Assembly: GCA_937959065.1 (NCBI GenBank)
Contig: CALGOI010000271.1
Location: 1-27,936 of the forward strand
From: an uncultured Ignavibacteriota bacterium
GTDB taxonomy: Bacteria; Bacteroidota; Ignavibacteria; Tepidaquicellales; Tepidaquicellaceae
DNA: 27,936 nucleotides
Direction: 5' to 3'
In this document: positions 6,387 through 11,252 of the stretch, piece after piece
Layout of the letters: the number at the start of each line of letters is the position of its first letter
Position numbering within the stretch: position 1 is the first letter of the stretch
The notes under the pieces: model-generated
What the model was told of the DNA's origin: nothing
What the model saw: the letters and a program-made list of their open reading frames with translations, nothing else
The model's database searches: none
Translations under genes and position numbers: made by a program

Positions 6387-6936
6387 ACTGATTTTGTTTT
6401 TCTTCATAAAATATAACTGTGTCTGCGCCCGTTGCGTTTCCGCATCTATCGCTAAACATTTGTTGTGCTTCTTCTGCCGTGTCTGCTGAGTTAGCACATT
6501 CTTCAGCCAGTTCTTGTGCATCCTTTACAAGTGTTCCTGAATAGTCGTAATTTATGGTAATTGGTTCTTCAGTTTCTTTGTTTTCGTTGTACCATTTTAT
6601 GAACTCTACTACTGCTTTATGAACCTCATTAATATTTACAGTTAGGATGGCATCATTTAATTTCATTATCAAAACATCTTCTTCACTCCCTGCATTAAAC
6701 TGTTGATTTGTAAAACACTTCTCTACTACAGGCATTAACCAGTCCCATGAGGTGTGGAATTTCATTTCGTCAGGAAAGAACTCCCTTACACTTTCCCAGC
6801 CGCAGGATATTCCTGTCTCCACCCATTTTTGTTGGGAGTGAGGTGTCTCATACTCTCCATCTTCCAGCCAAGTCATGCCTGTTTTAAACCCCATAAATTC
6901 TGCTATTAGCTTGTTGTTTTCTTCTGTTGTGTTCAT
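6385..6936 (-). CDS. Conserved phage-type hypothetical protein, 183 aa
   Basis: The pattern NNKLIAEFMGF near the start, FHTSWDWLMPVVEKCF in the middle (about 60-75) and VVEFIKWYNENKE (about 110-122) resembles a family of small phage proteins I associate with the phage ABA-sandwich domain group, whose function is unknown. This assignment is from memory of the pattern only. The last 60 residues are strongly acidic and Ala-rich, possibly a separate extension. Cytoplasmic, no catalytic motif seen. Its ATG follows the AATTATTAACCAAATC leader, and its stop codon is the first base-paired segment of the RNA fold at 6307-6386. Confidence 0.7.
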   Translation of the reverse strand: MNTTEENNKLIAEFMGFKTGMTWLEDGEYETPHSQQKWVETGISCGWESVREFFPDEMKFHTSWDWLMPVVEKCFTNQQFNAGSEEDVLIMKLNDAILTVNINEVHKAVVEFIKWYNENKETEEPITINYDYSGTLVKDAQELAEECANSADTAEEAQQMFSDRCGNATGADTVIFYEEKQNQ

Positions 6937-6958
6937 AGTTCTTTGATTTGGTTAATAA

Positions 6959-7039
6959 TTAGCTTGCTTTTTTCAGTTTTTTAATTAGCTTCTTTTGTAT
7001 GTTTACGTTCCTGTGATGTTTCAATACTAATTTTTTCAT
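6959..7039 (-). CDS. Possible 26-aa basic peptide
   Basis: An ATG at 7039 opens 26 codons encoding MKKLVLKHHRNVNIQKKLIK and a Lys/Leu end. It would be a strongly cationic amphipathic helix, similar in character to other tiny basic proteins of this genome. It fills an otherwise empty 135-base gap between two genes and has an A-rich start context (ACCAATGAACA then ATG). An alternative overlapping 21-codon frame starts seven bases upstream. Too short to be certain; the gap may instead be only a leader. Confidence 0.4.
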   Translation of the reverse strand: MKKLVLKHHRNVNIQKKLIKKLKKAS

Positions 7040-7071
7040 TGTTCATTGGTTTTTTGTACCCTTTCGGGCGG

Positions 7072-7686
7072 TTAGTCTTGCTTGGTTAGTTCGTCAAAAT
7101 TCGAGGCATACACAGTATGGGTTTCTATTGCATCGTAAAGACTGTGTTGGTCGTATTCTATTATCTCTTGTAATAAAAACTCCAGTATTGCCCCTAATTT
7201 GTGGTTAAGGTCTTCAGGCTTGCCATTTTTTAGCGTTTCTACCCATTCGCTTGACTGGTTGCTGTGGCTTGATATGAACCCGCTTCGGCTTGTGTATTGT
7301 TCCTTTATGTGCAGCCTAAACGCTTCTTTGTTCTCCTCCAGCATCTCCAAAATCTTGTTTTTGGCTTCTTTGCTGAGGTTTACAGCTATGTTGATACTAT
7401 CATTGCGGAAATTGTACTCCTTCGGGCTGATTAGCTCCTCAAATTCAACTGCAATTGATTCGTGTATCTCATCTTGCAATTCTCTTTCTATTGCTTCGGT
7501 GCATTCCTCAGCTACGTTTTTGAAGTATTCGTTGTAATTGAATCTTACATCCTCAAATTTTACAGGCTCAAGCCCTTTTTTTGCTCTCTCCTCATCTATA
7601 CATTCAATTTCGGTATCTTCATTGCACGGCTCAAATATTGTTGAGTAGAAGCCCGGAAATACGGGCAAATAAATTTGTATTTTCAT
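7072..7686 (-). CDS. Conserved hypothetical protein, 204 aa
   Basis: Begins MKIQIYLPVFPGFYSTIFEP and contains EELISPKEYNFRNDSINIAV (about residues 83-102), then a helical region and RSGFISSHSNQSS (about 133-145). The combination of GFYST, SPKEYNFxNDSIN and GFISS is one I recall in accessory proteins of Bacteroidota and their phages; no function is known to me. Acidic, no membrane helix, probably cytoplasmic. The ATG follows an AATTATTAACTAAACC leader, with the hairpin at 7727-7741 upstream. The stop is followed by a small GAAA-loop hairpin (7058-7069). Confidence 0.7.
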   Translation of the reverse strand: MKIQIYLPVFPGFYSTIFEPCNEDTEIECIDEERAKKGLEPVKFEDVRFNYNEYFKNVAEECTEAIERELQDEIHESIAVEFEELISPKEYNFRNDSINIAVNLSKEAKNKILEMLEENKEAFRLHIKEQYTSRSGFISSHSNQSSEWVETLKNGKPEDLNHKLGAILEFLLQEIIEYDQHSLYDAIETHTVYASNFDELTKQD

Positions 7687-7726
7687 TGTTCTGTGGTTTA
7701 GTTAATAATTAGTTTTTTGAATCCTC

Positions 7727-7741
7727 CAGGCGGTTTGCCTG
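7727..7741 (-). promoter_or_regulatory. Small intergenic hairpin
   Basis: CAGGC (7727-7731) pairs with GCCTG (7737-7741) over a five-base loop. It lies just after the stop of the 8178 gene and before the translation leader of the 7686 gene. No T-run follows in the leftward direction, so it is not an ordinary terminator. It matches the stop, hairpin, A-rich leader, ATG arrangement seen elsewhere in this array. Confidence 0.45.
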
Positions 7742-7746
7742 AATTG

Positions 7747-8178
7747 CTACATTACGTGTGGTGTTTGCTGTGATAGGCCTTCACATTGCTTTTTAGTGAT
7801 AAAACCAAGCCTGCGCAGCCTGTGTATTATCGTATAGTTAGTGTGGAAAACCATATCCATTCCGCACCCGTGAACCCTGAAATACCCGTCACGGTCACAT
7901 TTGTAGCCCATAACTTCTAAAAATGCTATAAGTTGGCAGTATTGGTATTTTTTGGTGTGTTTATTTTTTTCGGGTGCTACAAAGTGCATGGTTCGGCTCA
8001 TACCTGATTGAGATACTTTGCCGATATTGCACAGCATACGCCCTTCTTTTATTGCTTTAATATACCTTTTTGCATCTGATATAAAACGCTCGGTGCTGTA
8101 ATATTCGCTTTTTTCGATTCGCTTTGCAATCTCTTTGTTTGCTGCGATTTTGTTTTCAATTCTTTGTTGTTTGTTCAT
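7747..8178 (-). CDS. Conserved phage-type hypothetical protein, 143 aa
   Basis: A Lys-rich helical N-terminus is followed by GRMLCNIGKVSQSGMSRTMH (about residues 46-65) and, near the C-terminus, GCGMDMVFHTNYTIIHRL and FITKKQCEGLSQQTP. The paired SGMSR and GCGMDMVFHTNY motifs recur in short accessory proteins of Bacteroidota phages and mobile elements as I remember them; function unknown. The conserved Cys, His, Asp and Met residues could form a metal or active site, but this is not established. The ATG follows an AATATTAACTAAAAAATG leader that also encodes the ILTKK end of the 40-aa gene upstream. Confidence 0.7.
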   Translation of the reverse strand: MNKQQRIENKIAANKEIAKRIEKSEYYSTERFISDAKRYIKAIKEGRMLCNIGKVSQSGMSRTMHFVAPEKNKHTKKYQYCQLIAFLEVMGYKCDRDGYFRVHGCGMDMVFHTNYTIIHRLRRLGFITKKQCEGLSQQTPHVM

Positions 8179-8182
8179 GGTT

Positions 8183-8305
8183 TCATTTTTTAGTTAATAT
8201 TCGTTTGATTTTGAGCAATTGCCCGCGTTGCATCACGTACCCATTAAAAACGTTTATTGGGTGCGTGGTCACAGTCTGCCCTGTGGTCGTTTGTAGTGTT
8301 ATCAT
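8183..8305 (-). CDS. Small hypothetical protein, 40 aa
   Basis: Forty codons starting MITLQTTTGQTVTTHPINVF and ending LKIKRILTKK. It is predicted beta-rich with a basic tail. It ends four bases before the ATG at 8178 and its final codons form the ATTAACTAAAAAA leader of that gene. Its own ATG follows the matching leader TAACCCTTAAACC...AAAAACC. The tight packing and shared leader argue that it is a real gene. No family recognised. Confidence 0.6.
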   Translation of the reverse strand: MITLQTTTGQTVTTHPINVFNGYVMQRGQLLKIKRILTKK

Positions 8306-8324
8306 GGTTTTTATGGTTTAAGGG

Positions 8325-8474
8325 TTACACAATAGCGAAGCAAGCAAAGAACGCCACCGACAAAGCCAGCAGCATCAGGAAGCTTGCAAACGCCTTTAAA
8401 ATTGGTTTTTGCATAGCTTGGCGCGGTTTATCCTGCTCCAAGTCATGTAAAAAGGTTTTTACATCTAAATACAT
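8325..8474 (-). CDS. Small single-pass membrane protein, 49 aa
   Basis: Begins MYLDVKTFLHDLEQDKPRQA, then a hydrophobic helix of about 20 residues (ASFLMLLALSVAFFACFAIV) right at the C-terminus, preceded by basic residues. This predicts a tail-anchored inner-membrane protein with its short N-terminus in the cytoplasm. Small membrane peptides of this type occur in phage early regions and can alter host envelope functions, but its target is unknown. Its leader is CCTAACCAATAACC, a variant of the array motif. The tRNA-like structure ends about 20 bases upstream. Confidence 0.6.
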   Translation of the reverse strand: MYLDVKTFLHDLEQDKPRQAMQKPILKAFASFLMLLALSVAFFACFAIV

Positions 8475-8494
8475 ATAGTATGGTTATTGGTTAG

Positions 8495-8547
8495 GACGTA
8501 CTAAGGGAATCGAACCCTTACCTTGACGCTTGCCCAGCGTGTACGTC
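8495..8547 (-). ncRNA. D-armless tRNA-like structure
   Basis: Read leftward, three perfect stems adjoin: a 7-bp acceptor-like stem GACGTAC/GTACGTC (8541-8547 with 8495-8501), a 5-bp stem ACGCT/AGCGT around GGGCA (8526-8540), a 5-base variable segment CAAGG, and a 6-bp T-arm with the canonical TTCGATT loop (8502-8520). There is no D-arm and no 5' spacer. The middle loop does not give a normal U33-anticodon arrangement, so decoding is doubtful. It could be a tRNA mimic, a degenerate tRNA, a processing signal for the leftward message, or an integration-site relic. Perfect pairing of all stems argues against random decay. Confidence 0.6.
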
Positions 8548-8773
8548 ATTCGGTTGTTTTACACTGGTCACCATCCACCGAAAGGAAGACCAGATAGCTG
8601 CTATTTTGGGACACTAAACCCGCCCCGCAGTGATTACAACATACGGGTGAGACTTTACAATGTGCGGCAGTACGCTACAACTTACAGGGCTTACTCCATT
8701 GCCTGTATTTGGTGCGTATTAGCGCCCAACACCAAGCGCGCCCCTTATTAGTGCTAAAGGGAACTATTCAATA

Positions 8774-8908
8774 CTATTCTATTGTGACACACTCAGGATT
8801 TAAAGCCTTAAACCGTTTGCACCGTTTCCGCTGTTTTGCCGTGCCTTGCACGTTGTCCAACTGCACACAGTATATATAAGACTTTGCAGCCTGTGAGCCT
8901 GTGAGCAT
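8774..8908 (-). CDS. Small basic protein, 44 aa
   Basis: Forty-four codons encode MLTGSQAAKSYIYCVQLDNV, then a basic AKQRKRCKRFKAL segment and a short end with a third cysteine. It is the first plausible gene after the strong leftward promoter at 8997-9028, whose start site would lie about 80 bases upstream. No Shine-Dalgarno site is present (GATTGAA before ATG). The basic cluster and spaced cysteines suggest nucleic-acid or metal binding. Its isolated position leaves some doubt that it is coding. Confidence 0.5.
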   Translation of the reverse strand: MLTGSQAAKSYIYCVQLDNVQGTAKQRKRCKRFKALNPECVTIE

Positions 8909-8996
8909 TTCAATCTGTGTAGCTCGCTCGTGTGTATTATATAATAAGATATTTAAAGAACTTTGACTTTACTGTTGTTTATGGTCTGTTAAACGT

Positions 8997-9028
8997 CAAA
9001 TATATGTAAAAGGTTACATAAAAGCAAA
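8997..9028 (-). promoter_or_regulatory. Bacteroidota-type promoter driving the left array
   Basis: Leftward, TTTG (9025-9028), a 20-base spacer and TATATTTG (8997-9004) match the Bacteroidota housekeeping promoter pattern (TTTG, N19-21, TAnnTTTG) in both boxes and spacing. The start site is expected near 8985-8992. It precedes the 44-aa gene, the tRNA-like element and the whole leftward array, and is probably recognised by host RNA polymerase early in infection. Confidence 0.7.
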
Positions 9029-9090
9029 GGTTTTTTTATGTCATATATTTAGCCGCCTTGTAATTTACTCATTTTCAGGGCAATACAGAC

Positions 9091-9277
9091 AAGGCGAAAG
9101 GCAAAGAAAATTAGGTAGTTAGGCGGCAATACTAACAAGCAACCCACCGAAATGGTATGGGTTATAGTTTACAAGCCACAAAAATAAAACCTTTTTTGCC
9201 GCCCCAAATCGCACCGTTTCGCCCTTGCCCATAATATTTATTATGTTAAGTAAGCAATTTTGGCAGCCTTTCGCCTT
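9091..9277. repeat. 12-bp perfect inverted repeat, 163 bp apart
   Basis: AAGGCGAAAGGC (9091-9102) and GCCTTTCGCCTT (9266-9277) are exact reverse complements. Related CAAGGCG/CGCCTTG and GCCGCCT/AGGCGGC (9052-9058 and 9121-9127) copies lie alongside, so several alternative pairings are possible. This could be a protein-binding array, an origin element or a folded non-coding RNA. Confidence 0.55.
9119..9232 (-). CDS. Doubtful 37-aa hydrophobic peptide
   Basis: An ATG at 9232 opens 37 codons: a basic start (MGKGETVRFGAAKK), a hydrophobic stretch (VLFLWLV) and a neutral end. The start context is A/T-rich (AACATAATAAATATT), as before real genes here. It lies upstream of the recognised leftward promoter and inside the inverted-repeat region, so it would need another promoter. 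It could be a membrane peptide or a chance frame. Confidence 0.25.
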   Translation of the reverse strand: MGKGETVRFGAAKKVLFLWLVNYNPYHFGGLLVSIAA

Positions 9278-9516
9278 TTCTCCCTCTCCCCTACCCTACC
9301 ACCGCACCCCACCCCCTAAAAAATGAGTGAACAGCACACCACACCACAAGAGCAAAGGAGCGCACAGCCTGAGAGCTGAAGCAAACAGCAATACTATTTA
9401 AAAGGAGTCTCTTACCTGTGTGCTTGCCTCATTCATTTTTGGTTTTCCCTGAGAAGATAGGAGGGGGATGGTTTGGTAGATATACTCCCCCAGCCATAGA
9501 ATACATTTCCGCCCGG

Positions 9517-9581
9517 ACATTACACCAGACATTACACCAGCCCTACGCTGCCCTTACGCTGGCAGCCTTTCCCTACGCTGG
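9517..9581. repeat. Short tandem repeats
   Basis: ACATTACACCAG occurs twice head-to-tail (9517-9528, 9529-9540). It is followed by three copies of a second word, CCCTACGCTG (9541-9550), CCCTTACGCTGG (9551-9562) and CCCTACGCTGG (9571-9581). Iteron-like repeats in a gene-free hub are compatible with a replication-initiator or regulator binding site. There are too few copies and no spacers, so this is not a CRISPR array. Confidence 0.6.
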
Positions 9582-9638
9582 CCGCCCTTTTCCTGCATTA
9601 TCCTGTACTGGTATCCCCTGGTTCTGGCCCATAGGATC

Positions 9639-9655
9639 TGCCACCCCCTGTGGCA
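9639..9655. other. Hairpin TGCCAC-CCCCT-GTGGCA
   Basis: A six-base-pair perfect stem with a five-base loop. Neither side has a T-run, so it is not a clear terminator. It lies near the start of the short rightward unit. Confidence 0.35.
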
Positions 9656-9699
9656 CTTAAAGTAAAGGTTTAGGTCAATTGGTATAGCTTCGGGTGTGT

Positions 9700-9783
9700 A
9701 TGAGTCAGTTAGGTGTGTACTCCCTTGGCAAAAACACGATTTTGGCGGTATGTTGTGTGGATACGATTTTTGGCTTATTGTAG
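9700..9783 (+). CDS. Doubtful 27-aa peptide
   Basis: An ATG at 9700 opens 27 codons (MSQLGVYSLGKNTILAVCCV and a hydrophobic end). It would be a small, partly hydrophobic peptide before the 30-aa membrane peptide at 9805. There is no ribosome-binding or promoter signal, so it is listed only as a possibility. Confidence 0.2.
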   Translation: MSQLGVYSLGKNTILAVCCVDTIFGLL

Positions 9784-9804
9784 GAAAAAGGCGATTTTTG
9801 TGTT

Positions 9805-9897
9805 ATGGTAGCGTTTATGAAAAGGGAGTGGCCGGGATTATTGTTGGCCGGGTTGGTGATTACGATGCTGATCCTCTATCGCGTAATGCTGGAGTAG
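9805..9897 (+). CDS. Possible 30-aa membrane peptide
   Basis: Thirty codons encode MVAFMKREWPGLLLAGLVIT and a hydrophobic continuation ending LYRVMLE. A basic cluster (KRE) precedes one strongly hydrophobic helix of about 17 residues, the usual layout of a single-pass inner-membrane peptide. A second ATG at 9817 gives a 26-aa version. The clean charge-then-helix pattern makes coding more likely than for neighbouring short frames. Membrane-active phage peptides (holin-like, superinfection exclusion) have this form, but nothing specific supports either. Confidence 0.4.
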   Translation: MVAFMKREWPGLLLAGLVITMLILYRVMLE

Positions 9898-9920
9898 GGG
9901 GGGGTAGTTTGAGCCTCTCG

Positions 9921-9930
9921 GTACCGGTAC
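9921..9930. promoter_or_regulatory. 10-bp palindrome GTACCGGTAC before the 55-aa gene
   Basis: A perfect 10-bp palindrome ending 13 bases before the ATG at 9944. Its position at the translation start could suit an operator, but no cognate regulator is known. Confidence 0.3.
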
Positions 9931-9943
9931 AAAAACAGAAAAG

Positions 9944-10111
9944 ATGTTAACTAAGAAAGGGCCTGTAGTGTTTATTTGCTTTGTTGAGGGTGAGCGCTGC
10001 AATTACAAGTTTTATGATGTTCGAGACAGGAATACTTCTCCGGATGACTTTTTGCTGTGGATGAAGAAGCAGGAGGAGAAGATTGCTGCTTATGATCGGG
10101 CGAAGGAATAA
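9944..10111 (+). CDS. Small hypothetical protein, 55 aa
   Basis: Fifty-five codons: a beta-rich N-terminus (GPVVFICFVEGERCNYKFYD) then a charged helix (DDFLLWMKKQEEKIAAYDRA). The beta-hairpin plus helix with balanced charge looks like a genuine small folded protein. The start follows an A-rich leader (AAAAACAGAAAAG), like confirmed genes here. It ends five bases before the TATATTTG box of the tRNA gene. It has no membrane segment or metal site and is not recognised. Confidence 0.65.
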   Translation: MLTKKGPVVFICFVEGERCNYKFYDVRDRNTSPDDFLLWMKKQEEKIAAYDRAKE

Positions 10112-10115
10112 TTTC

Positions 10116-10123
10116 TATATTTG
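10116..10123 (+). promoter_or_regulatory. TATATTTG box immediately before the tRNA
   Basis: A perfect TAnnTTTG box ends three bases before the first base of the tRNA, so transcription would start at or a few bases inside the mature 5' end. No clear TTTG partner is seen 19-21 bases upstream. It may be a phage-specific variant promoter or a chance match; the placement argues for function. Confidence 0.45.
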
Positions 10124-10126
10124 CAC

Positions 10127-10201
10127 TGCGCGGTGGAGAAGAAATGGTATCTCGCCAGGCTCATAACCTGGAGGTCGTCGGTTCGATTCCGGCCTGCGCA
10201 A
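10127..10201 (+). tRNA. tRNA with CAU anticodon (Met or Ile2)
   Basis: A full cloverleaf: acceptor TGCGCGG with CTGCGCA (one G-T pair), D-stem GAGA/TCTC, anticodon stem CCAGG/CCTGG with loop CTCATAA (anticodon CAT at 10162-10164, T33 present), variable AGGTC, T-stem GTCGG/CCGGC with loop TTCGATT, and discriminator A at 10201. The CCA end is not encoded. The first pair is T-A and the anticodon stem lacks the GGG/CCC of initiators, so it is an elongator Met or a lysidine-type Ile2 tRNA. It probably supplements host decoding during late synthesis. Two terminators follow. Confidence 0.92.
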
Positions 10202-10230
10202 CAACCCAATTGTCCCACATGATTGGCAAG

Positions 10231-10286
10231 GAAAACCGGTAAGCGTCTATCTGCTAAATAGAAAGGCTGTCGGTTTTCTTTTTTTT
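10231..10286 (+). terminator. Branched intrinsic terminator after the tRNA
   Basis: GAAAACCG (10231-10238) pairs with CGGTTTTC (10271-10278). Inside, TCTAT pairs with ATAGA around CTGCTAA, with an AGC/GCT pair flanking. Eight T residues follow (10279-10286). This is a strong intrinsic terminator that defines a short tRNA-containing transcript. Confidence 0.8.
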
Positions 10287-10360
10287 GCTATCTTTGGAGT
10301 CGTTCTTTACAATCATTACGTGTTTATCACACAACCATTGTATGTAATTTCACACAAAAG

Positions 10361-10384
10361 AGCCCCCTAACCAGGGGCTTTTTT
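10361..10384 (+). terminator. Second intrinsic terminator
   Basis: AGCCCC and GGGGCT pair around a CTAACCA loop (10361-10379), followed by a six-T run. It provides a back-up stop for transcription through the tRNA unit and isolates the downstream candidate small RNAs. Confidence 0.85.
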
Positions 10385-10400
10385 GTTTCCCGGAAAGGCG

Positions 10401-10473
10401 TATATTTGTGTAGTTAATCATTTCCTCACTTTGATTAGCTGTTGTTTTAGAACCCTGGCCCTGTGCCGGGGTT
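10401..10473 (+). ncRNA. Candidate small RNA with its own promoter box
   Basis: TATATTTG (10401-10408) is followed by a hairpin TAATCA/TGATTA and then a strong stem AACCC-T-GGC/GCC-G-GGGTT (10451-10473), with a T-rich tail (TCTGTTTTCG). There is no reading frame of note in between. A 60-70 nt transcript with two stem-loops is suggested; an RNA assay would be needed to accept it. Confidence 0.35.
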
Positions 10474-10493
10474 TCTGTTTTCGTGAATTTTTG

Positions 10494-10571
10494 TACTTTT
10501 GCTGGCGGTGTTTTATATTTCTTGTATTTTGTTCATTGTTGAGGAAGCCCTTCATCTCGAAGGGTTTTCCT
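10494..10571 (+). ncRNA. Second candidate small RNA or leader element
   Basis: TACTTTTG (10494-10501) matches TAnnTTTG. Downstream, AGGAA...CCCTTC (10542-10553) pairs with GAAGGG...TTCCT (10559-10571) over an ATCTC loop with a small internal bulge. It repeats the box-then-hairpin layout of 10401-10473 and could alternatively be the leader of the 163-aa gene. The rest of the gap up to 10704 shows a GC-rich stretch (10610-10670) with no gene. Confidence 0.3.
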
Positions 10572-10704
10572 GTCTAAAGATAATAGGGGCCAATGGCACA
10601 CTGAAGGCTCTCTCGGACCGCCCCGCCACAACAGGGACGGACTGACAGACACAGGAGCCCGGCCCCGCCGGTATTTTTCACTATCTTAGCAACCAAAAGA
10701 AGCT

Positions 10705-11196
10705 ATGAACTGGAACAAAGCAAAGGTTAAAATTGTTGCCATCTGGGGGATCATAGGGGGGACGGTGCTCTCCGGGCTCGGGATATTTACCAACTGGTCG
10801 GTCAACGCCGCGAAGAAGCAGTTTGAGGTGTACGTGCAGGAGATAGTGCTGGATGAGGTGGAGTTGGTCAATAGCCATAAAAAGGGGTCCCTGTCCTATA
10901 AATTGTCGAAAGAGTTTAAGATTGACCGCGAGGAGGTGCCGAATTTCCTGGCCGATAACCTGAGGGTGTTGCGGGAGAACAACGACTCTATAGTGAAGTT
11001 TAATAAGACGCTCAAGCCATGGGCTATAGATGCTATGAGGGTGGTGATCGTCGGGCCGAATGTCAAAAATGGAAAATGGGTATATACCGACTTCGATGGC
11101 GAAGACTACCGGATACGCATCGACAGAAATACACAAAGAGCATACTGGATAGACGGTGAAGGGAAGTGGCGGTTCGTGCGGCCATCACAGCAATAA
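10705..11196 (+). CDS. Membrane-anchored hypothetical protein, 163 aa
   Basis: A short basic start (MNWNKAKVK) precedes one hydrophobic helix (about residues 9-29, IVAIWGIIGGTVLSGLGIF), which predicts an uncleaved anchor. The next 130 residues are soluble: a helical part (40-100) and a beta-rich end with repeated aromatic/charged strands (KWVYTDFDGEDYRIRID, RAYWIDGEGKWRFV). The soluble part is probably periplasmic, by analogy with other N-anchored proteins. It stands alone between the tRNA unit and a convergent terminator. A lysis or envelope-modifying role would fit, but no lysis motif is present. Function unknown. Confidence 0.7.
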   Translation: MNWNKAKVKIVAIWGIIGGTVLSGLGIFTNWSVNAAKKQFEVYVQEIVLDEVELVNSHKKGSLSYKLSKEFKIDREEVPNFLADNLRVLRENNDSIVKFNKTLKPWAIDAMRVVIVGPNVKNGKWVYTDFDGEDYRIRIDRNTQRAYWIDGEGKWRFVRPSQQ

Positions 11197-11219
11197 AAAA
11201 GGGCCCCGAAAAGGAGCCC
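11195..11219 (-). terminator. Terminator between converging units
   Basis: GGGCCCC (11201-11207) pairs with GGAGCCC (11213-11219) with one mismatch over GAAAA. Read leftward the stem is followed by six T residues (11195-11200), so it terminates the leftward 16014-11253 block. Rightward it lacks a T-run, although it sits immediately after the stop of the 163-aa gene and may also protect that message. Confidence 0.75.
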
Positions 11220-11252
11220 CGTTCATTATAATCAAATAATGAAAAAGCGTCT

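Larger units (their letters stand above)
8909..9804. other. Largely non-coding hub between diverging units
   Basis: About 0.9 kb without a convincing long gene between leftward and rightward transcription. It holds the 8997-9028 promoter, the 12-bp inverted repeat at 9091-9102/9266-9277, another inverted repeat CGCCTTG (9054-9060) with CAAGGCG (9090-9096), tandem repeats at 9517-9581 and a hairpin at 9639-9655. The part from 9400 to 9660 is richer in G and C than the genes around it. A replication origin or regulatory switch region are reasonable ideas; neither is proved. The three rightward frames of 73-84 codons here do not look like proteins. Confidence 0.45.

Noticed and set aside
8495..8547. 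Prophage attachment site made from a tRNA 3' end
   Set aside because: All stems including the 5' acceptor strand pair perfectly and no integrase gene is visible in this window; kept only as an alternative in the tRNA-like entry.
8530..8751. Rightward 73-codon frame
   Set aside because: Residue composition is not protein-like, it runs over the tRNA-like structure and a hairpin (8565-8593), and it has no start context.
9517..9581. CRISPR-like array
   Set aside because: Repeats of 10-12 bases without spacers and only two or three copies.
9418..9660. Rightward 80-codon frame
   Set aside because: Rich in Pro, Trp and Cys, encoded by the tandem repeats and a hairpin; no leader and no neighbouring gene context.
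9673..9740. Possible tRNA from a D-arm-like word GGTCAATTGGTATAGC
   Set aside because: The D-stem does not pair and no T-arm or acceptor stem could be found.
9696..9950. Rightward 84-codon frame
   Set aside because: Low-quality composition; it overlaps more plausible short frames (9805-9897 and the start of 9944) in other phases.
10681..11136. Leftward 151-codon frame opposite the 163-aa gene
   Set aside because: The rightward gene has a clean start, a membrane helix and a matching terminator; the antisense frame has none of these.
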